From: Hymenopus coronatus
Lineage: Eukaryota > Arthropoda > Insecta > Mantodea > Hymenopodidae
Reading direction: 5' to 3'
Length of the DNA stretch: 64,000 nt
Assembly (NCBI GenBank): GCA_030762935.1
Contig: CM060896.1
Location: 8,029,501 to 8,093,500, forward strand
The notes beneath the pieces are model-generated. The model was not told the origin of the DNA, did no database searches, and saw nothing but the letters and a program-made list of their open reading frames with translations. The translations under genes and the position numbers were made by a program. Below, piece by piece: positions 13,454 through 24,838 of the stretch (its first letter is position 1; the number at the start of each line of letters is the position of its first letter).

Positions 13454-16400
13454 TATAGCCTCTGTGGTGCGCAGTGTTAGGTACTGCCATGCCATAGTAG
13501 AGGCCTCTAGCTCTGTATAGCTTTTGTGTTGCTCACTGTTAGGGGCTTCCGTGCCATAGGATAGGCCTCCGGCTCTGTATAGCCTCTGTGGTGCGCAGTG
13601 TTAGGGACTTCCGTGCCATAGTAGAGGTCTCCAGCTCTGTATATCATCTCTGGTGCGCACTGTTAGGGACTTCCGTTCCGTAGTAGAGGCCTCCAACTCT
13701 GTACAGCCTCTGTGGGGCGCAGTGTTAGGGACTTCCGTGTCATAGTAAAGGCCTCCAGCTCTGTATAGCCTCCGTGATGCGCAGTGTTAGGGACTTCCGT
13801 GCCATAGTAGAGGCCTCCAGCTCTGTACAGCCTCTGTGGTGCGCAGGGTTAAGGACTTGCTTGCCATAGTAGAGGCCTCCAGCTCTGTACAGCCTCTGTG
13901 GTGTGCAGTGTATGGGACTTCCGTGCCATAGTAGAGGCCTCCAGCTCTGTACAGCTTCTGTGGTGCGCAGAGTTAGGAACTGCCATGCAATACTAGAGGC
14001 CTCCAGCTCTGTACAGCCTCTGTGGTGCGCAGTGTTAGGGACTTCCGTGCCATAGTAGTGGCCTCTCACTCTGTACAGCCTCTGTGTTGTGCAGTGTATG
14101 GGACTTCCGTGCCATAGTAGAGGCCTCCAGCTCTGTATATCCTCTGTGGTGCGCAGTGTTAGGGACTTTCGTGCCATAGTAAAGGCCTCCAGCTCTGTAT
14201 AGCCTCCGTGTTGTGGAGTGTTAGGGACTTCCATGTTAGAGTAAAGGCCTCCAGCTCTGTATAGCCTCTGTGGTGCGCAGTATTAGGGACTTCCTTGCCA
14301 TAGTGGAAGGCTCCAGCTCTGTACAGCCTCTGTGATATGCAGTGTAAGGACCTCCGTGCCATAGTAGAGGCCTCCAGCTCCCTATAGCCTCTGCGATGTG
14401 TAGTTTTAGGGACTTCCGTGCCATAGTAGAGTTCTCCAGCTCTGTATAGTCTCTGTGGTGCTCAGTGTTAGGGGCTTCCGTGTCATTGTAGAGGTCTCCA
14501 GCTTTGTACAGCCTCTGTGGTGCGCAGAGTTAGGGATTTCCGTGCCATTGTACAGGCCTCCAGCTTTATATAGCCACTGTGGTGCGCAGTGTTAGGGACT
14601 TCCATGCCATAGTAGAGGCCTCTAGCTCTGTATAGCTTCTGTGGTGCTCACTGTTAGGGTTTTCCGTGCCATAATATAGGCCTCCGGCTCATTATGGCCT
14701 CTGTGGTGCGCAGTGTTAGGGACTTCAGTGCCATAGTAGAGGCCTCCAGATTTGTATACCCTCTGTGGTGCGCAGTGTTAGGGACTACCGTGCCATAGTA
14801 GAGGTCTCCAGCTCTGTATATCCTCTCTGGTGCGCACTGTTAGGGACTTCCGTGCCATAGTAGAGGCCTCCTGCTCTGTAAAGCCTCTGTGTTGCGCAGT
14901 GTTAGGGACCTCCGTGCCATAGTAGAGGCCTCAAGCTCTGTATAGCCTCCGTGGTGAGCAGTGTTAGGGACTTACGTGCCATAGTAGAGGCCTCCAGCTC
15001 TGTATAACCTCCGTGAGTCGCAGTGTTAGGGACTTGCGAGCGATAGTAGAGGTCTCCAGCTCTGTACAGCCTCTGTGGTGCGCACTGTTAGGGACTTCTG
15101 TGCCATAGTAGAGGCCTCCAGCTCTTTACAGCCTCTGTGGTGCGCAGTGTTAGGGACTTCCATACCATAGTAGAGGCCTCCAGCTGTGTATAGCCTCCGT
15201 GATGTGCAGTGTTAGGAACTTCCGTGCCATAGTAGAGGCCATCAGCTCTGTAAAGCGTCTGTATTGCGCAGTGTTAGGGACTTCCGTGCCTTAGTAGAGG
15301 CCTCCAGCTGCGTATAGCCTCCGTGATGCGCAGTGTTAGGGACTTCCGTGCCATAGTAGAGGCCTCTAGCTCTGTAAAGCCTATGTGGTGCGAGGTGTTA
15401 GGGATTTTCGTTCCGTAGTAGAGGCCTCCAGCTCTGTAGAGCCTCTGTAGAGCGGAGTGTTAGGGACTTCCGTGCCATAGTAGAGGCCTCCAGCTCTGTA
15501 TATCCTCCGTTATGCGCAGTGTTAAGGACTTCCGTGCTATAGTTGAGGTCTCAAGCTCTGTTCAGCCTCTGTGGTGCCTACGGTTAGGGACTTCTGTGCC
15601 ATAGTAGAGGCCTCCAGCTCTGTACAGCCTCTGTGGTGCGCAGTGTTAGGGACTTCCGAGCCATAGTAGAGGCCTCCAGCTCTGTACTGCCTCTGTGGTG
15701 CGCAGTGTTAGGGACTTCCGTGCCATAACAGAGGCCTCCCGCTCTGTACAGCCTCTGCGGTGCGCAGTGATAGAGTTTACTCTCTTAGTAGAGGCCTCCG
15801 GCTCTGTAAAGCATCTGTGGTACGCAGTGTTAGAGACTTCCGTGCCATAGTAGAGGCCTCCAGCTCTGTACAGCCTCTGTGATGCACAGTGTTAGGGACT
15901 TCCGTGCCATAGTAGAGGCCTCCAGCTCTGTATAGCCTCAGTGATACGCAGTGTTAGGGACTTTCGTGCCATAGTAAAGGCCTCCAGCTCTGTATAGCCT
16001 CTGTGTTGCGGAGTGTTAGGGACTTCCGTGTCAGAGTAAAGGCCTACAGCTCTGTATAGCCTCTGTTGTGCGCAGTGTTAGGGTCTTCCTTGCCATAGTA
16101 GAAGCCTCCAGCTCTGTACAGCCTCTGTGGTTTGCAGTGTTAAGGACCTCCGTGCCATAGTAGAGGCCTCCAGCTCTGTATAGTCTCTGCGTTGTGCAGT
16201 TTTAGGGATTTCCGTGCCATTGTAGAGGCCTCCAGCTCTGTATAGTCTCTGTGGTGCTCACTGTTAGGTGCTTCCGAGCCATTTTAGTGGCCTCCAGCTT
16301 TGTAAGGCCTCTGTGGTGCGCAGTGTTAGGGACTTCCGTGCCATAATACAGGCTTCCAGCTTTGTATAGCCTCTGTGGTGCGCAGTGTTAGGGACTTCTA

Positions 16401-16680
16401 TGCCATAGTAGAGACTTCTAGCTCTGTATAGCCTCTGTGGTGGGCAGTGTTAGGGACTTCCGTGCCATAGTAGAGGTCTCCAGCTCTGTATGGCCTCTCT
16501 GGTGCGCACTGTTAGGGACTTCCGTGCCATAGTAGAGGCCTCCAGCTCTGTAAAGCCTATGTGGTGCGAGGTGTTAGGGATTTTCGTTCCGTAGTAGAGG
16601 CCTCCAGCTCTTTACAGCCTCTGTAGTGCATAGTGTTAGGGACTTCCGTGCCATAGTATAGGCCTCCAGCTCTGTATATC
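13454..16680. repeat. 3.2-kb duplicated block within satellite 1, copy 2
   Basis: Partner of the block at 7945-11170, with the same ordered series of variant units. At the right edge the two copies share TATATCC and then split, into TCCGTGATGC at copy 1 and TCTCTGGTGTGC here, which places the junction near 16680. Confidence 0.9.
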
Positions 16681-16772
16681 CTCTCTGGTGTGCAGTGTTA
16701 GGGACTTCCGTGCCATAGTAGAGGCCTCCAGATCTGTATAGCCTCTGTGGTGCGCAGTGTTATGGACTTCCG

Positions 16773-17487
16773 CGCCATAGTAGAGCTCTCCAGCTCTGTA
16801 TATCCTCTCTGGTGCGCACTGTTAGGGACTTCCGTTCCATAGTAGAGGCCTCCAGCTCTGTAAACACTCTGTGGTGCGCAGTGTTAGGGACTTCCGTGCC
16901 ATAGTAGAGGCCTCCAGCTCTGTATATCCTCCGTGATGCGCAGTGTTAAGGACTTCCGTGCCATAGTAGAGGTCTCCAGCTCTGTACAGCCTCTGTTGTT
17001 CGCACTGTTACGAACTTCCGTGCCATAGTAGAGTTCTCCAGCTCTGTACAACCTCTGTGGTGCGCAGTGTTAGGGACTTCCGTGCCATAGTAAAGGCCTC
17101 AAGCTCTGTATAGCTTCCGTGGTGCGCAGTGTTATGGACTTCCGTGCCGTAGTAGAGGCCTCCAGGTCTGTATAGCCTCCGTAATGCGCAGTGTTAGGGA
17201 CTTCCGTGCCATAGTAGAGGCCATCAGCTCTGCACAGCCTCTATGTTGCGCAGTGTTAGGGACTTCCGTGCCATAGTAGAAGCCTCCAGCTCTGTACAGC
17301 TTCTGTGGTGCGCTGTGTTAGGAACTGCCGTGCCATAGTAGAGGCCTCCAGATCTGTACTGCCTCTGTGGTGCGCAGCGTTAGGGACTTCCGCGTCATAA
17401 TAGAGGCCTATCGCTCTGTACAGCCTCTGTGGTGCGCAGTGTTAGGCACTTACTCCCATAGTAGAGGCCTCCAGCTCTGTAAAGCCT
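16773..17487. repeat. 0.7-kb duplicated block within satellite 1, copy 1
   Basis: About 715 bp that recurs at 19063-19777 with a constant offset of 2290 bp. Shared private variants include CTGTAAACACTCTG near 16859, TTGTTCGCACTGTTACG near 16995 and CGCGTCATAATAG near 17391. Confidence 0.85.
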
Positions 17488-19062
17488 CTGTGGTGCGCAA
17501 TGTTAGGTACTTCCGTGCCATAGTAGAGGCCTCCAGCTCTGTATAGCCTCTGTGGTGCGCTGTGTTAGGGACTTCCTTGTCAGAGTAGAGGTCTCCAGCT
17601 CTGTATAGCCTCTCTGGTGTGCAGTGTTAGGGACTTCCGTGCTATAGTAGAGGCCTCCAGATCTGTATAGCCTCTGTGGTGCGCAGTGTTACGGACTTCC
17701 TTGCCATAGTAGAGGTGTCCAGCTCTGTATATCCTCTCTGGTGCGCACTGTTAGGGAATTCCGTGCCATAGTAGAGGCCTCCAGTTCTGTATAGCCTCCG
17801 TGGTGCGCAGTGTTAGGGACTTCCGTTCCGTAGTAGAGGCCTCCAGCTCTGTACAGCTTCTGTGGTGCTCAGTGTTAGGGACTTCCGTGCCATAGTAGAG
17901 GATTCCAGCTCTGTATATCCTCCGTGATGCGCAGTGTTAGGGACTTCCGTGCCATAGTAAAGGCCTCAAGCTCTGTATGGCCTCCGTGTTGCGAAGTGTT
18001 AGGGACTTCTGTGCCGTAGTAGAGGCCTCCAGGTCTGTATGGCCTTCGTGATGAGCAGTGCTAGGGACTTCCGTGCCATAGTAGAGGCCATCAGCTCTGT
18101 ACAGCCTCTGTGTTGCGCAGTGTTAGCGACTTCCGTGCCATAGTAGAGGCCTCCAGCTCTGTACAGCTTCTGTGGTGCGCTGTGTTAGGAACTGCCGTGC
18201 CATAGTAGAGGCCTCCAGATCTGTACCGCCTCTGTGGTTCGCAGTGTTAGGGACCTCCGTGCCATAGTAGAGGCCTATCGCTCTTTACAGCCTCTGTGGT
18301 GCGCAGTGTTAGGGACTTACTCCCATAGTAGAGGACTCCAGCTCTGTAAAGCCTCTGTGGTGCGCAGTGTTAGGGACTTCCGTGCCATAGTAGAGGCCTC
18401 CAGCTCTATACCGCCTCTGTGGTGCACAGTGTTAGTTACTTCCGTGCCATAGTAGAGGCCTCCTGCTCTGTATAGCCTGTGTCGTGCGCAGTGTTAGCGT
18501 CTTCCGTGCCACAGTAGAGGCCTCCAGATCTGTATAGCCTCTGTGGTGCGCACTGTTAGGGATTTCCGTGCCATAGTAGTCCTACAGCTCTGTATAGCCT
18601 CTGTGGTGCGCAGTGTTAGGGACTTTCGTGCCAAAGTAAAGAGCTCCAGCTCTGTTTAGCCTCCGTGTTGCGGTGTGCTAGGGACTTCCGTGTCAGAGTA
18701 GAGGGCTCTAGCTCTCTATAGACTCTGTGGTGCGCAGTGTTAGGGTCTTCCGTGCCATAGTAGAAGCCTCCAGCTCTGTACAGCCTCTGTGGTATGCAGT
18801 GTTAAGGACCTCCGTGTATTAGTGGAGGCCTCCAGCTCTGTATAACCTCTGCGATGTGCAATTTTAGGGACTTCCGTGCCATAGTAGAGGCATCCAGCTT
18901 TGTATAGCCTCTGTGGAGCGCAGTGTTAGGTACTGCCATGCCATAGTAGAGGCCTCTAGCTCTGTATAGCTTTTGTGGTGCTCACTGTTAGGGGCTTCCG
19001 TGCCATAGCATAGGCCTCCGGCTCTGTATAGCCTATGTGGTGCGCAGTGTTAAGGACTTCCG

Positions 19063-19777
19063 TGCCATAGTAGAGCTCTCCAGCTCTGTATATCCTCTCT
19101 GGTGCGCACTGTTAGGGACTTCCGTTCCATAGTAGAGGCCTCCAGCTCTGTAAACACTCTGTGGTGCGCAGTGTTAGGGACTTCCGTGCCATAGTAGAGG
19201 CCTCCAGCTCTGTATATCCTCCGTGATGCGCAGTGTTAAGGACTTCCGTGCCATAGTAGAGGTCTCCAGCTCTGTACAGCCTCTGTTGTTCGCACTGTTA
19301 CGAACTTCCGTGCCATAGTAGAGTTCTCCAGCTCTGTACAACCTCTGTGGTGCGCAGTGTTAGGGACTTCCGTGCCATAGTAAAGGCCTCAAGCTCTGTA
19401 TAGCTTCCGTGGTGCGCAGTGTTATGGACTTCCGTGCCGTAGTAGAGGCCTCCAGGTCTGTATAGCCTCCGTAATGCGCAGTGTTAGGGACTTCCGTGCC
19501 ATAGTAGAGGCCATCAGCTCTGCACAGCCTCTATGTTGCGCAGTGTTAGGGACTTCCGTGCCATAGTAGAAGCCTCCAGCTCTGTACAGCTTCTGTGGTG
19601 CGCTGTGTTAGGAACTGCCGTGCCATAGTAGAGGCCTCCAGATCTGTACTGCCTCTGTGGTGCGCAGCGTTAGGGACTTCCGCGTCATAATAGAGGCCTA
19701 TCGCTCTGTACAGCCTCTGTGGTGCGCAGTGTTAGGGACTTACTCCCATAGTAGAGGCCTCCAGCTCTGTAAAGCCT
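19063..19777. repeat. 0.7-kb duplicated block within satellite 1, copy 2
   Basis: Partner of 16773-17487. The copies part at about 19777, where this one reads AAGCCTATG and copy 1 reads AAGCCTCTG and then diverges. Confidence 0.85.
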
Positions 19778-19879
19778 ATGTGGTGCGCAGTGTTAAGGAC
19801 TTCCGTGCCATAGTAGAGGTCTCCAGCTCTGTATATCCTCTCTGGTGCGCACTGTTAGCGACTTCCGTTCCGTAGTACA

Positions 19880-20935
19880 GGCCTCCAGCTCAGTACAGCC
19901 TCTGCGGGGCGCAGTGTTAGGGACTTCCGTGCCATAGTATAGGCCTCCAGCTCTATATAGCCTCCGTGATGCGCAGTGTTAGGGACTTCCGTGCCACAGT
20001 AGAGGCCTCCAGCTCTGTACAGCCTCTGTGGTGCGCAGGGTTAGGGACTTGCGTGCCATAGTAGAGGCCTCCAGCTCTGTACAGCCTCTGTGGTGTGCAG
20101 TGTATGGGACTTCCGTGCCATAGTAGAGGCCTCCAGCTCTGTACAGCTTTTGTGGTGCGCAGTGTTAGGAACTGCCATGCAATACTAGAGGCCTCCAGCT
20201 CTGTACAGCCTCTGTGGTGCGCAGTGTTAGGGACTTCCGTGCCATAGTAGAGGCCTCTCACTCTGTACAGCCTCTGTGGTGTGCAGTGTATGGGACTTCC
20301 GTGCCATAGTAGAGGCCTCCAGCTCTGTATATCCTCTGTGGTGCGCAGTGTTAGGGACTTTCGTGCCATAGTAAAGGCCTCCAGCTCTGTATAGCCTCCG
20401 TGTTGTGGAGTGTTGGGGACTTCCATGTTAGAGTAAAGGCCTCCAGCTCTGTATAGCCTTTGTGGTGCGCAGTGTTAGGGACTTCTTTGCCATAGTAGAA
20501 GGCTCCAGCTCTGTAAAGCCTCTGTGATATGCAGTGTAAGGACCTCCGTGCCATAGTAGAGGCCTCCAGCTCCCTATAGCCTCTGCGATGTGTAGTTTTA
20601 GGGACTTCCGTGCCATAGTAGAGTTCTCCAGCTCTGTATAGTCTCTGTGGTGCTCACTGTTTGGGGCTTCCGTGCCATAGTAGAGGCCTCCTGCTCTGGA
20701 AAGCCTCTGTGTTGCGTAGTGTTAGGGACTTCCGTGCCATAGTAGAGGCCTCAAGCTCTGTATAGCCTCCGTGGTGAGCAGTGTTAGGGACTTCCGTTCC
20801 GTAGTTGAGGCCTTAAGCTCTGTACAGCCTCTGTGGTGCGCAGTGTTAGGGACTTACGTGCCATAGTAGAGGCCTCCAGCTCTGTATAGCCTCCGTGAGT
20901 CGCAGTATTAGGGACTTCCGTGCCATAGTAGAGGT
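19880..20935. repeat. Partial third copy of the 8.2-kb-region block within satellite 1
   Basis: The unit series of 8231-8940 (also 13740-14450) recurs here with a few per cent divergence. After about 20660 it jumps to the equivalent of about 9361, so several units are missing relative to copies 1 and 2. An older relative of the 2.15-2.42 kb region shows the same marker units. These marker blocks lie roughly 5.5-6.5 kb apart along the array. Confidence 0.7.
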
Positions 20936-23861
20936 CTCCAGCTCTCTACAGCCTCTTTGTTGCGCAGTGTTAGGGACTTCCGTGCCATAGTAGAGGCCTC
21001 CAGCTCTGTACAGCTTCTGTGGTGCGCTGTGTTAGGAACTGCCGTGCCATACTAGAGGCCTCCAGCTCAGTACAGCCTCTGTGGTGCGCAGTGTTAGGGA
21101 CTTTCGTGCCATAGTAGAGGCCTCCACCTCAGTATAGCCTCTGTTTGAGCAGTGTTAGCGACTTCCGTGCCATAGTAGAGGACTCCAGTTCTATATAGCC
21201 TCTGTGGTGCGCAGTGTTAGGGACTTCCGTGCCATAGTAGAGGCCTCCAGACATGTATAGCCTCTGTGGTGCGTAGTGTTAGCGACTTCCGTGCCCTAGT
21301 AGAGGCCTCCAGCTCTGTACAGCTTCTGTGTTTCGCTGTCTTAGGAACTGCCGTGCCATAGTAGAGGCCTCCAGATCTGTACCGCCTCTGTGGTGCGCAG
21401 TGTTAGGGACTTCCGTGTCATAGTAGAGGCCTCTCGCTCTGTACAGCCTCTGTGGTGCGCAGTGTTAGGGACTTACTCCCATAGGAGAGGAATCCTGCTC
21501 TGTAAAGCCTCTGTGGTGCGCAATGTTAGGTACTTCCGTGCCATAGTAGAGGCCTCCAGCTCTGTATAGCCTCCGTGGTGTGCTGTGTTAGCGACTTCCT
21601 TGTCAGAGTAGAGGTATCCAGCTCTGTATAGCCTCTCTGGTGTGCAGTGTTAGGGACTTCCGTGCCATAGTAGAGGCCTCCTGCTCTGTATAGCCTGTGT
21701 CGTGCACAGTGTTAGCGTCTTCCGTGACATAGTAGAGGCCTCCAGCTCTGTATAGCCTCTGTGGTGCGCACTTTTAGGGATTTCCGTGCCATAGTAGTCA
21801 TACAGCTCTGTATAGCCTCTGTGGTGCGCTGTGTTAGGGACTGTCGTGCCATAGTAAAGGCCTCCAGCTCTGTTTAGCCTCCGTGTTGCGGTGTGTTAGG
21901 GACTTCCGTGTCAGAGTAGAGGGCTCCAGCTCTCTATAGCCTCTGTGGTGCGCAGTGTTAGGGTCTTCCGTGCCATAGTAGAAGCCTCCAGCTCTGTGCA
22001 GCCTCTGTGGTATGCAGTGTTAAGGACCTCCATGCCATAGTGGAGACCTCCAGCTCTGTATAGCCTCTGCGATGTGCAGTTTTAGGGACCTCCGAGCCAT
22101 AGTAGAGGCATCCAGCTTTGTATACCCTCTGTGGTGCGCAGTGTTAGGTTCTGCCATGCCATAGTAGAGGCCTCTAGCTCTGTATAGCTTTTGTGTTGCT
22201 CACTGTTAGGGGCTTCCGTGCCATAGGATAGGCCTGCGGCTCTGTATAGCCTCTGTGGTGCGCAGTGTTAGGGATTTCCGTGCCATAGTAGAGGTCTCGA
22301 GCTCTGTATATCCTCTCTGGTGCGCACTGTTAGGGACTTCCGTTCCGTAGTAGAGGCCTCCAGCTCTGTACAGCCTCTGTGGGGCGCAGTGTTAGGGACT
22401 TCCGTGCCATAGTAAAGGCCTCCAGCTATGTATAGCCTCCGTGATGCCAAGTTTTAGGGACTTCCGTGCCATAGTAGAGGCCTCCAGCTCTGTACAGCCT
22501 CTGTGGTGCGCGGGGTTAAGGACTTGCTTGCCATAGTAGAGGCCTCCAGCTCTGTACAGCCTCTGTGGTGCGCAGTGTTAGGGACTTACGTGCCATAGTA
22601 GAGGCCTCCAGCTCTGTATAACCTCCGTGAGTCGCAGTGTTAGGGACTTCCGTGCCATAGTAGAGGTTTCCAGCTCTGTACAGCCTGTGTGGTGCGCACT
22701 GTTAGGTACTTCTGTGCCATAGTAGAGGCCTCCAGCTCTTTACAGCCTCTGTGGTGCGCAGTGTTAGGGACTTCCATGCCATAGTAGAGGCCACCAGCTG
22801 TGTATAGCCTCCGTGATGCGCAGTGTTAGGAACTTCCGTGCCATAGTAGAGGCCATCAGCTCTGTACAGCCTCTGTATTGCGCAGTGTTAGGGACTTCCG
22901 TGCCATTGTAGAGACCTCCAGCTTTGTACAGCCTCTGTGGTGCTCACTGTTAGGGGCTTCCGTGCCATTGTAGAGACCTCCAGCTTTGTATAGCCTCTGT
23001 GGTGCGCAGTATTAGGGACTTCCGTGCCATAGTAGAGGCCTCCAGCTCTGTACAGCTTCTGTGGTGCGCTGTGTTAGGAACTTCCGTGCCATAGTAGAGG
23101 CCATGAGCTCTGTACAGCCTCTGTGTTGCGCAGTGTTAGGGACTTCCGTGCCATAGTAGAGGCCTCCAGCTCTGTACAGCTTCTGTGGTGCGCTGTGTTA
23201 GGAACTGCCGTGCCATGCTAGAGGCCTCCAGCTCTGTACAGCCTCTGTGTTGCGCAGTGTTAGGGACTTTCGTGCCATAGTAGAGGCCTTCACCTCAGTA
23301 TAGCCTCTGTGTGCGCAGTGTTAGCGACTTCCGTGCCATAGTAGAGGACTCCAGTTCTGTATAGCCTCAGTGTTGCGCAGTGTTAGGTAGTTCCGTGCCA
23401 TGGTAGAGGCCTCCAGATATGTATAGCCTCTGTGGTGCGCAGTGTTAGCGACTTCCGTGCCATAGTAGAGGCCTTCAGCTCTGTATAGCCTCTGTGGTGC
23501 GCAGTGTTAGGGACTTCCGTGCCATTGTAGAGACTTCCAGCTCTGTAAAGCCTCTGTGGTGCGCAGTGTTAGGGACTTCCGTGCCATAGTAGAGGCCTCC
23601 AGCTCAGTATAGCCTGTGTGGTGTGCAGTGTTAGCGACTTCTGTGCCATAGTAGAGGCCTCCAGCTCTGTATAGCCTCTGTGGTGCACAGAGTTAGGGAC
23701 TTCCGTGAATCTGTGCACTTAGCTCTGTCACTTTCTGTGTGATGGCCTGTGGTTTCCCCGCATCTTATTCCTATTCACGGTCACAATAGACCCATACCGG
23801 TTGCAGTTAGCAAGGTGTCCCTTGCTGTTAACATCTTCTACCGTCTACAGCTTCTCCGAAA

Positions 23862-24267
23862 ATCTCACTTTTGATAATACCTTCTTCCTGCAGATCCACA
23901 GGGATTGGAGGAGAATGATGTGTTTTTGAGTGTAAAAATCCTTTGCATGGCTTCCCTCAGAAGGGAAGTAAAGCCATTGGTCCCGTATCATAGATTTCTG
24001 GCACGTAAAGCATCCTCAAGTCTGAAAGTTGGGCCTCTGAGCAATTTAGAATGAGACGCTGGAAACCAGAGTAGTTAATAAGAGCATCCATAAATAACAC
24101 ACCATTTACTTCATATGGAGGGGAACTGCACAGTTTTATATCAGTGAGCTGCGGATAAACAGTCAATGGTCAGTCTAGGTCCATGACCTCACTTGGAAGG
24201 CTTAGCAGTTCAGCTATTTCATATTTTAATGGCCAAGCTGAAGTGCCAGTTTTACCTTGTTCAGATG
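23862..24267 (-). pseudogene. Reading-frame remnant next to a SINE, unidentified
   Basis: On the minus strand a frame runs from just inside the SINE junction (about 24267) to a stop at about 23957, about 104 codons. It is broken once by an in-frame TGA at about 24183, in the context V-M-D-L-D-stop-P-L-T-V-Y-P. Residues are not low-complexity and look coding (for example K-Y-E-I-A-E-L-L-S-L-P-S-E-V-M and later S-G-F-Q-R-L-I-L-N-C-S-E-A-Q-L). The even spacing of leucines is loosely like leucine-rich repeat proteins, but this is not a family assignment. TTTATCCGCAG just downstream of the stop could be a splice acceptor, in which case the stop would be intronic. It may be a broken exon of a host gene or of an unrecognised mobile element. 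23708-23956 is unique DNA in which I see nothing else. Confidence 0.35.
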
Positions 24268-24537
24268 CTGATGTTCATTTTTTTTTTTGTTAGTGTTTAA
24301 CGCCCGCTTTAACTACTAATGGCACTGCAGGCGGTGACACTGATGATACATGAATGATGATGGAGCACCGGTGGAATGTGATGGCGGGGGAAACCGGAGT
24401 ACCCGGTGAAAACCCGCCCCAGCGCCGTTTTGTCCACCACAAATCTCACATGCGGTCGCTTGGGATCGAACCCCGACCGTCTAGGTGAGAGTCGAGTGGT
24501 CTAATCACTCGGCCACGGCGCGGCCCACTGATGTTCA
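24268..24537 (-). mobile_element. tRNA-derived SINE with 10-bp target-site duplication
   Basis: Read on the minus strand, the element starts with a tRNA-like head: A box TGGCCGAGTGATTAGACC (24498-24515) and B box GGTTCGATCCC (24462-24472), resembling a Ser/Leu-type tRNA. A central GC-rich core follows at 24383-24420 (GGGTACTCCGGTTTCCCCC in sense), of the kind shared by widely distributed animal SINEs. The tail ends in GTTAAACACTAAC plus a short A-run (24278-24300). Perfect 10-bp direct repeats CTGATGTTCA flank it at 24268-24277 and 24528-24537, so both ends are fixed and the insertion is about 250 bp. The tRNA part is not a functional tRNA gene. Naming the SINE family would need a library comparison. 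Confidence 0.88.
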
Positions 24538-24838
24538 ACATTGATGTTCCATTACATGCATGACTTGGGGAGGTGTAGATTATTCTGTCTCCCTAAAGTA
24601 AGTTTTTCGAATACAAAGACTTGCAAGATGTTTAAATGCTCACATGATTTATACCGTTGACAGAGCATTAGCACCTCTCTTACATTTGTAATTTCCGAAG
24701 ACCATATGTTCAATCAGTGAAAACATTATTGGTCCAATAAGAACTTTTGGCTTTGATTTTAACAGAAATATGTGTACATTAAAGTAGATGTGCTTGATCC
24801 ATCATCAACTCTTGAGGTAAATAATTGAGGTGCTGAGG

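Larger units (their letters stand above)
1..23707. repeat. 62-bp tandem satellite array (satellite 1)
   Basis: The whole segment is a head-to-tail array of a 62-bp unit, about 380 units, with no unrelated insert that I can see. Each unit carries the core TTAGGGACTTCCGTGCCATA, then a GTAGAGGCCTCCAGCTCTGT-like stretch and a GCCTCTGTGGTGCGCAGTG-like stretch. The period was measured from successive GGCCTCC cores at 71, 133, 195 and 257. Units differ by scattered substitutions and rare small indels. The left end lies outside the window; the right end is sharp at about 23707, where unique sequence starts. Base composition is about half GC, unlike the AT-rich flank. Because 62 is not a multiple of 3, a 62-residue peptide repeat appears on the minus strand in several places. 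I treat those frames as by-products. Confidence 0.97.

Noticed and set aside
1224..22450. Many minus-strand and plus-strand open frames of 60-164 codons in satellite 1 (for example 8231-8725, 13740-14234 and 19953-20426).
   Set aside because: They repeat every 62 residues because three 62-bp units make 62 codons. The consensus unit contains a TAA in one of the three phases, so long frames appear only where variant units lack it. They have no start context, no composition of their own and no family motif. The identical 164-codon pair simply reflects the 3.2-kb duplication.
1..23707. TTAGGG in every 62-bp unit suggested telomeric repeats.
   Set aside because: It occurs once per 62 bp, never in tandem, and arthropod telomeres typically use TTAGG. 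Nothing supports a telomere here.
24462..24526. A tRNA gene on the minus strand.
   Set aside because: A and B boxes are present but the sequence continues into a SINE core and tail with target duplications, and the region does not form a complete cloverleaf. It is the SINE head.
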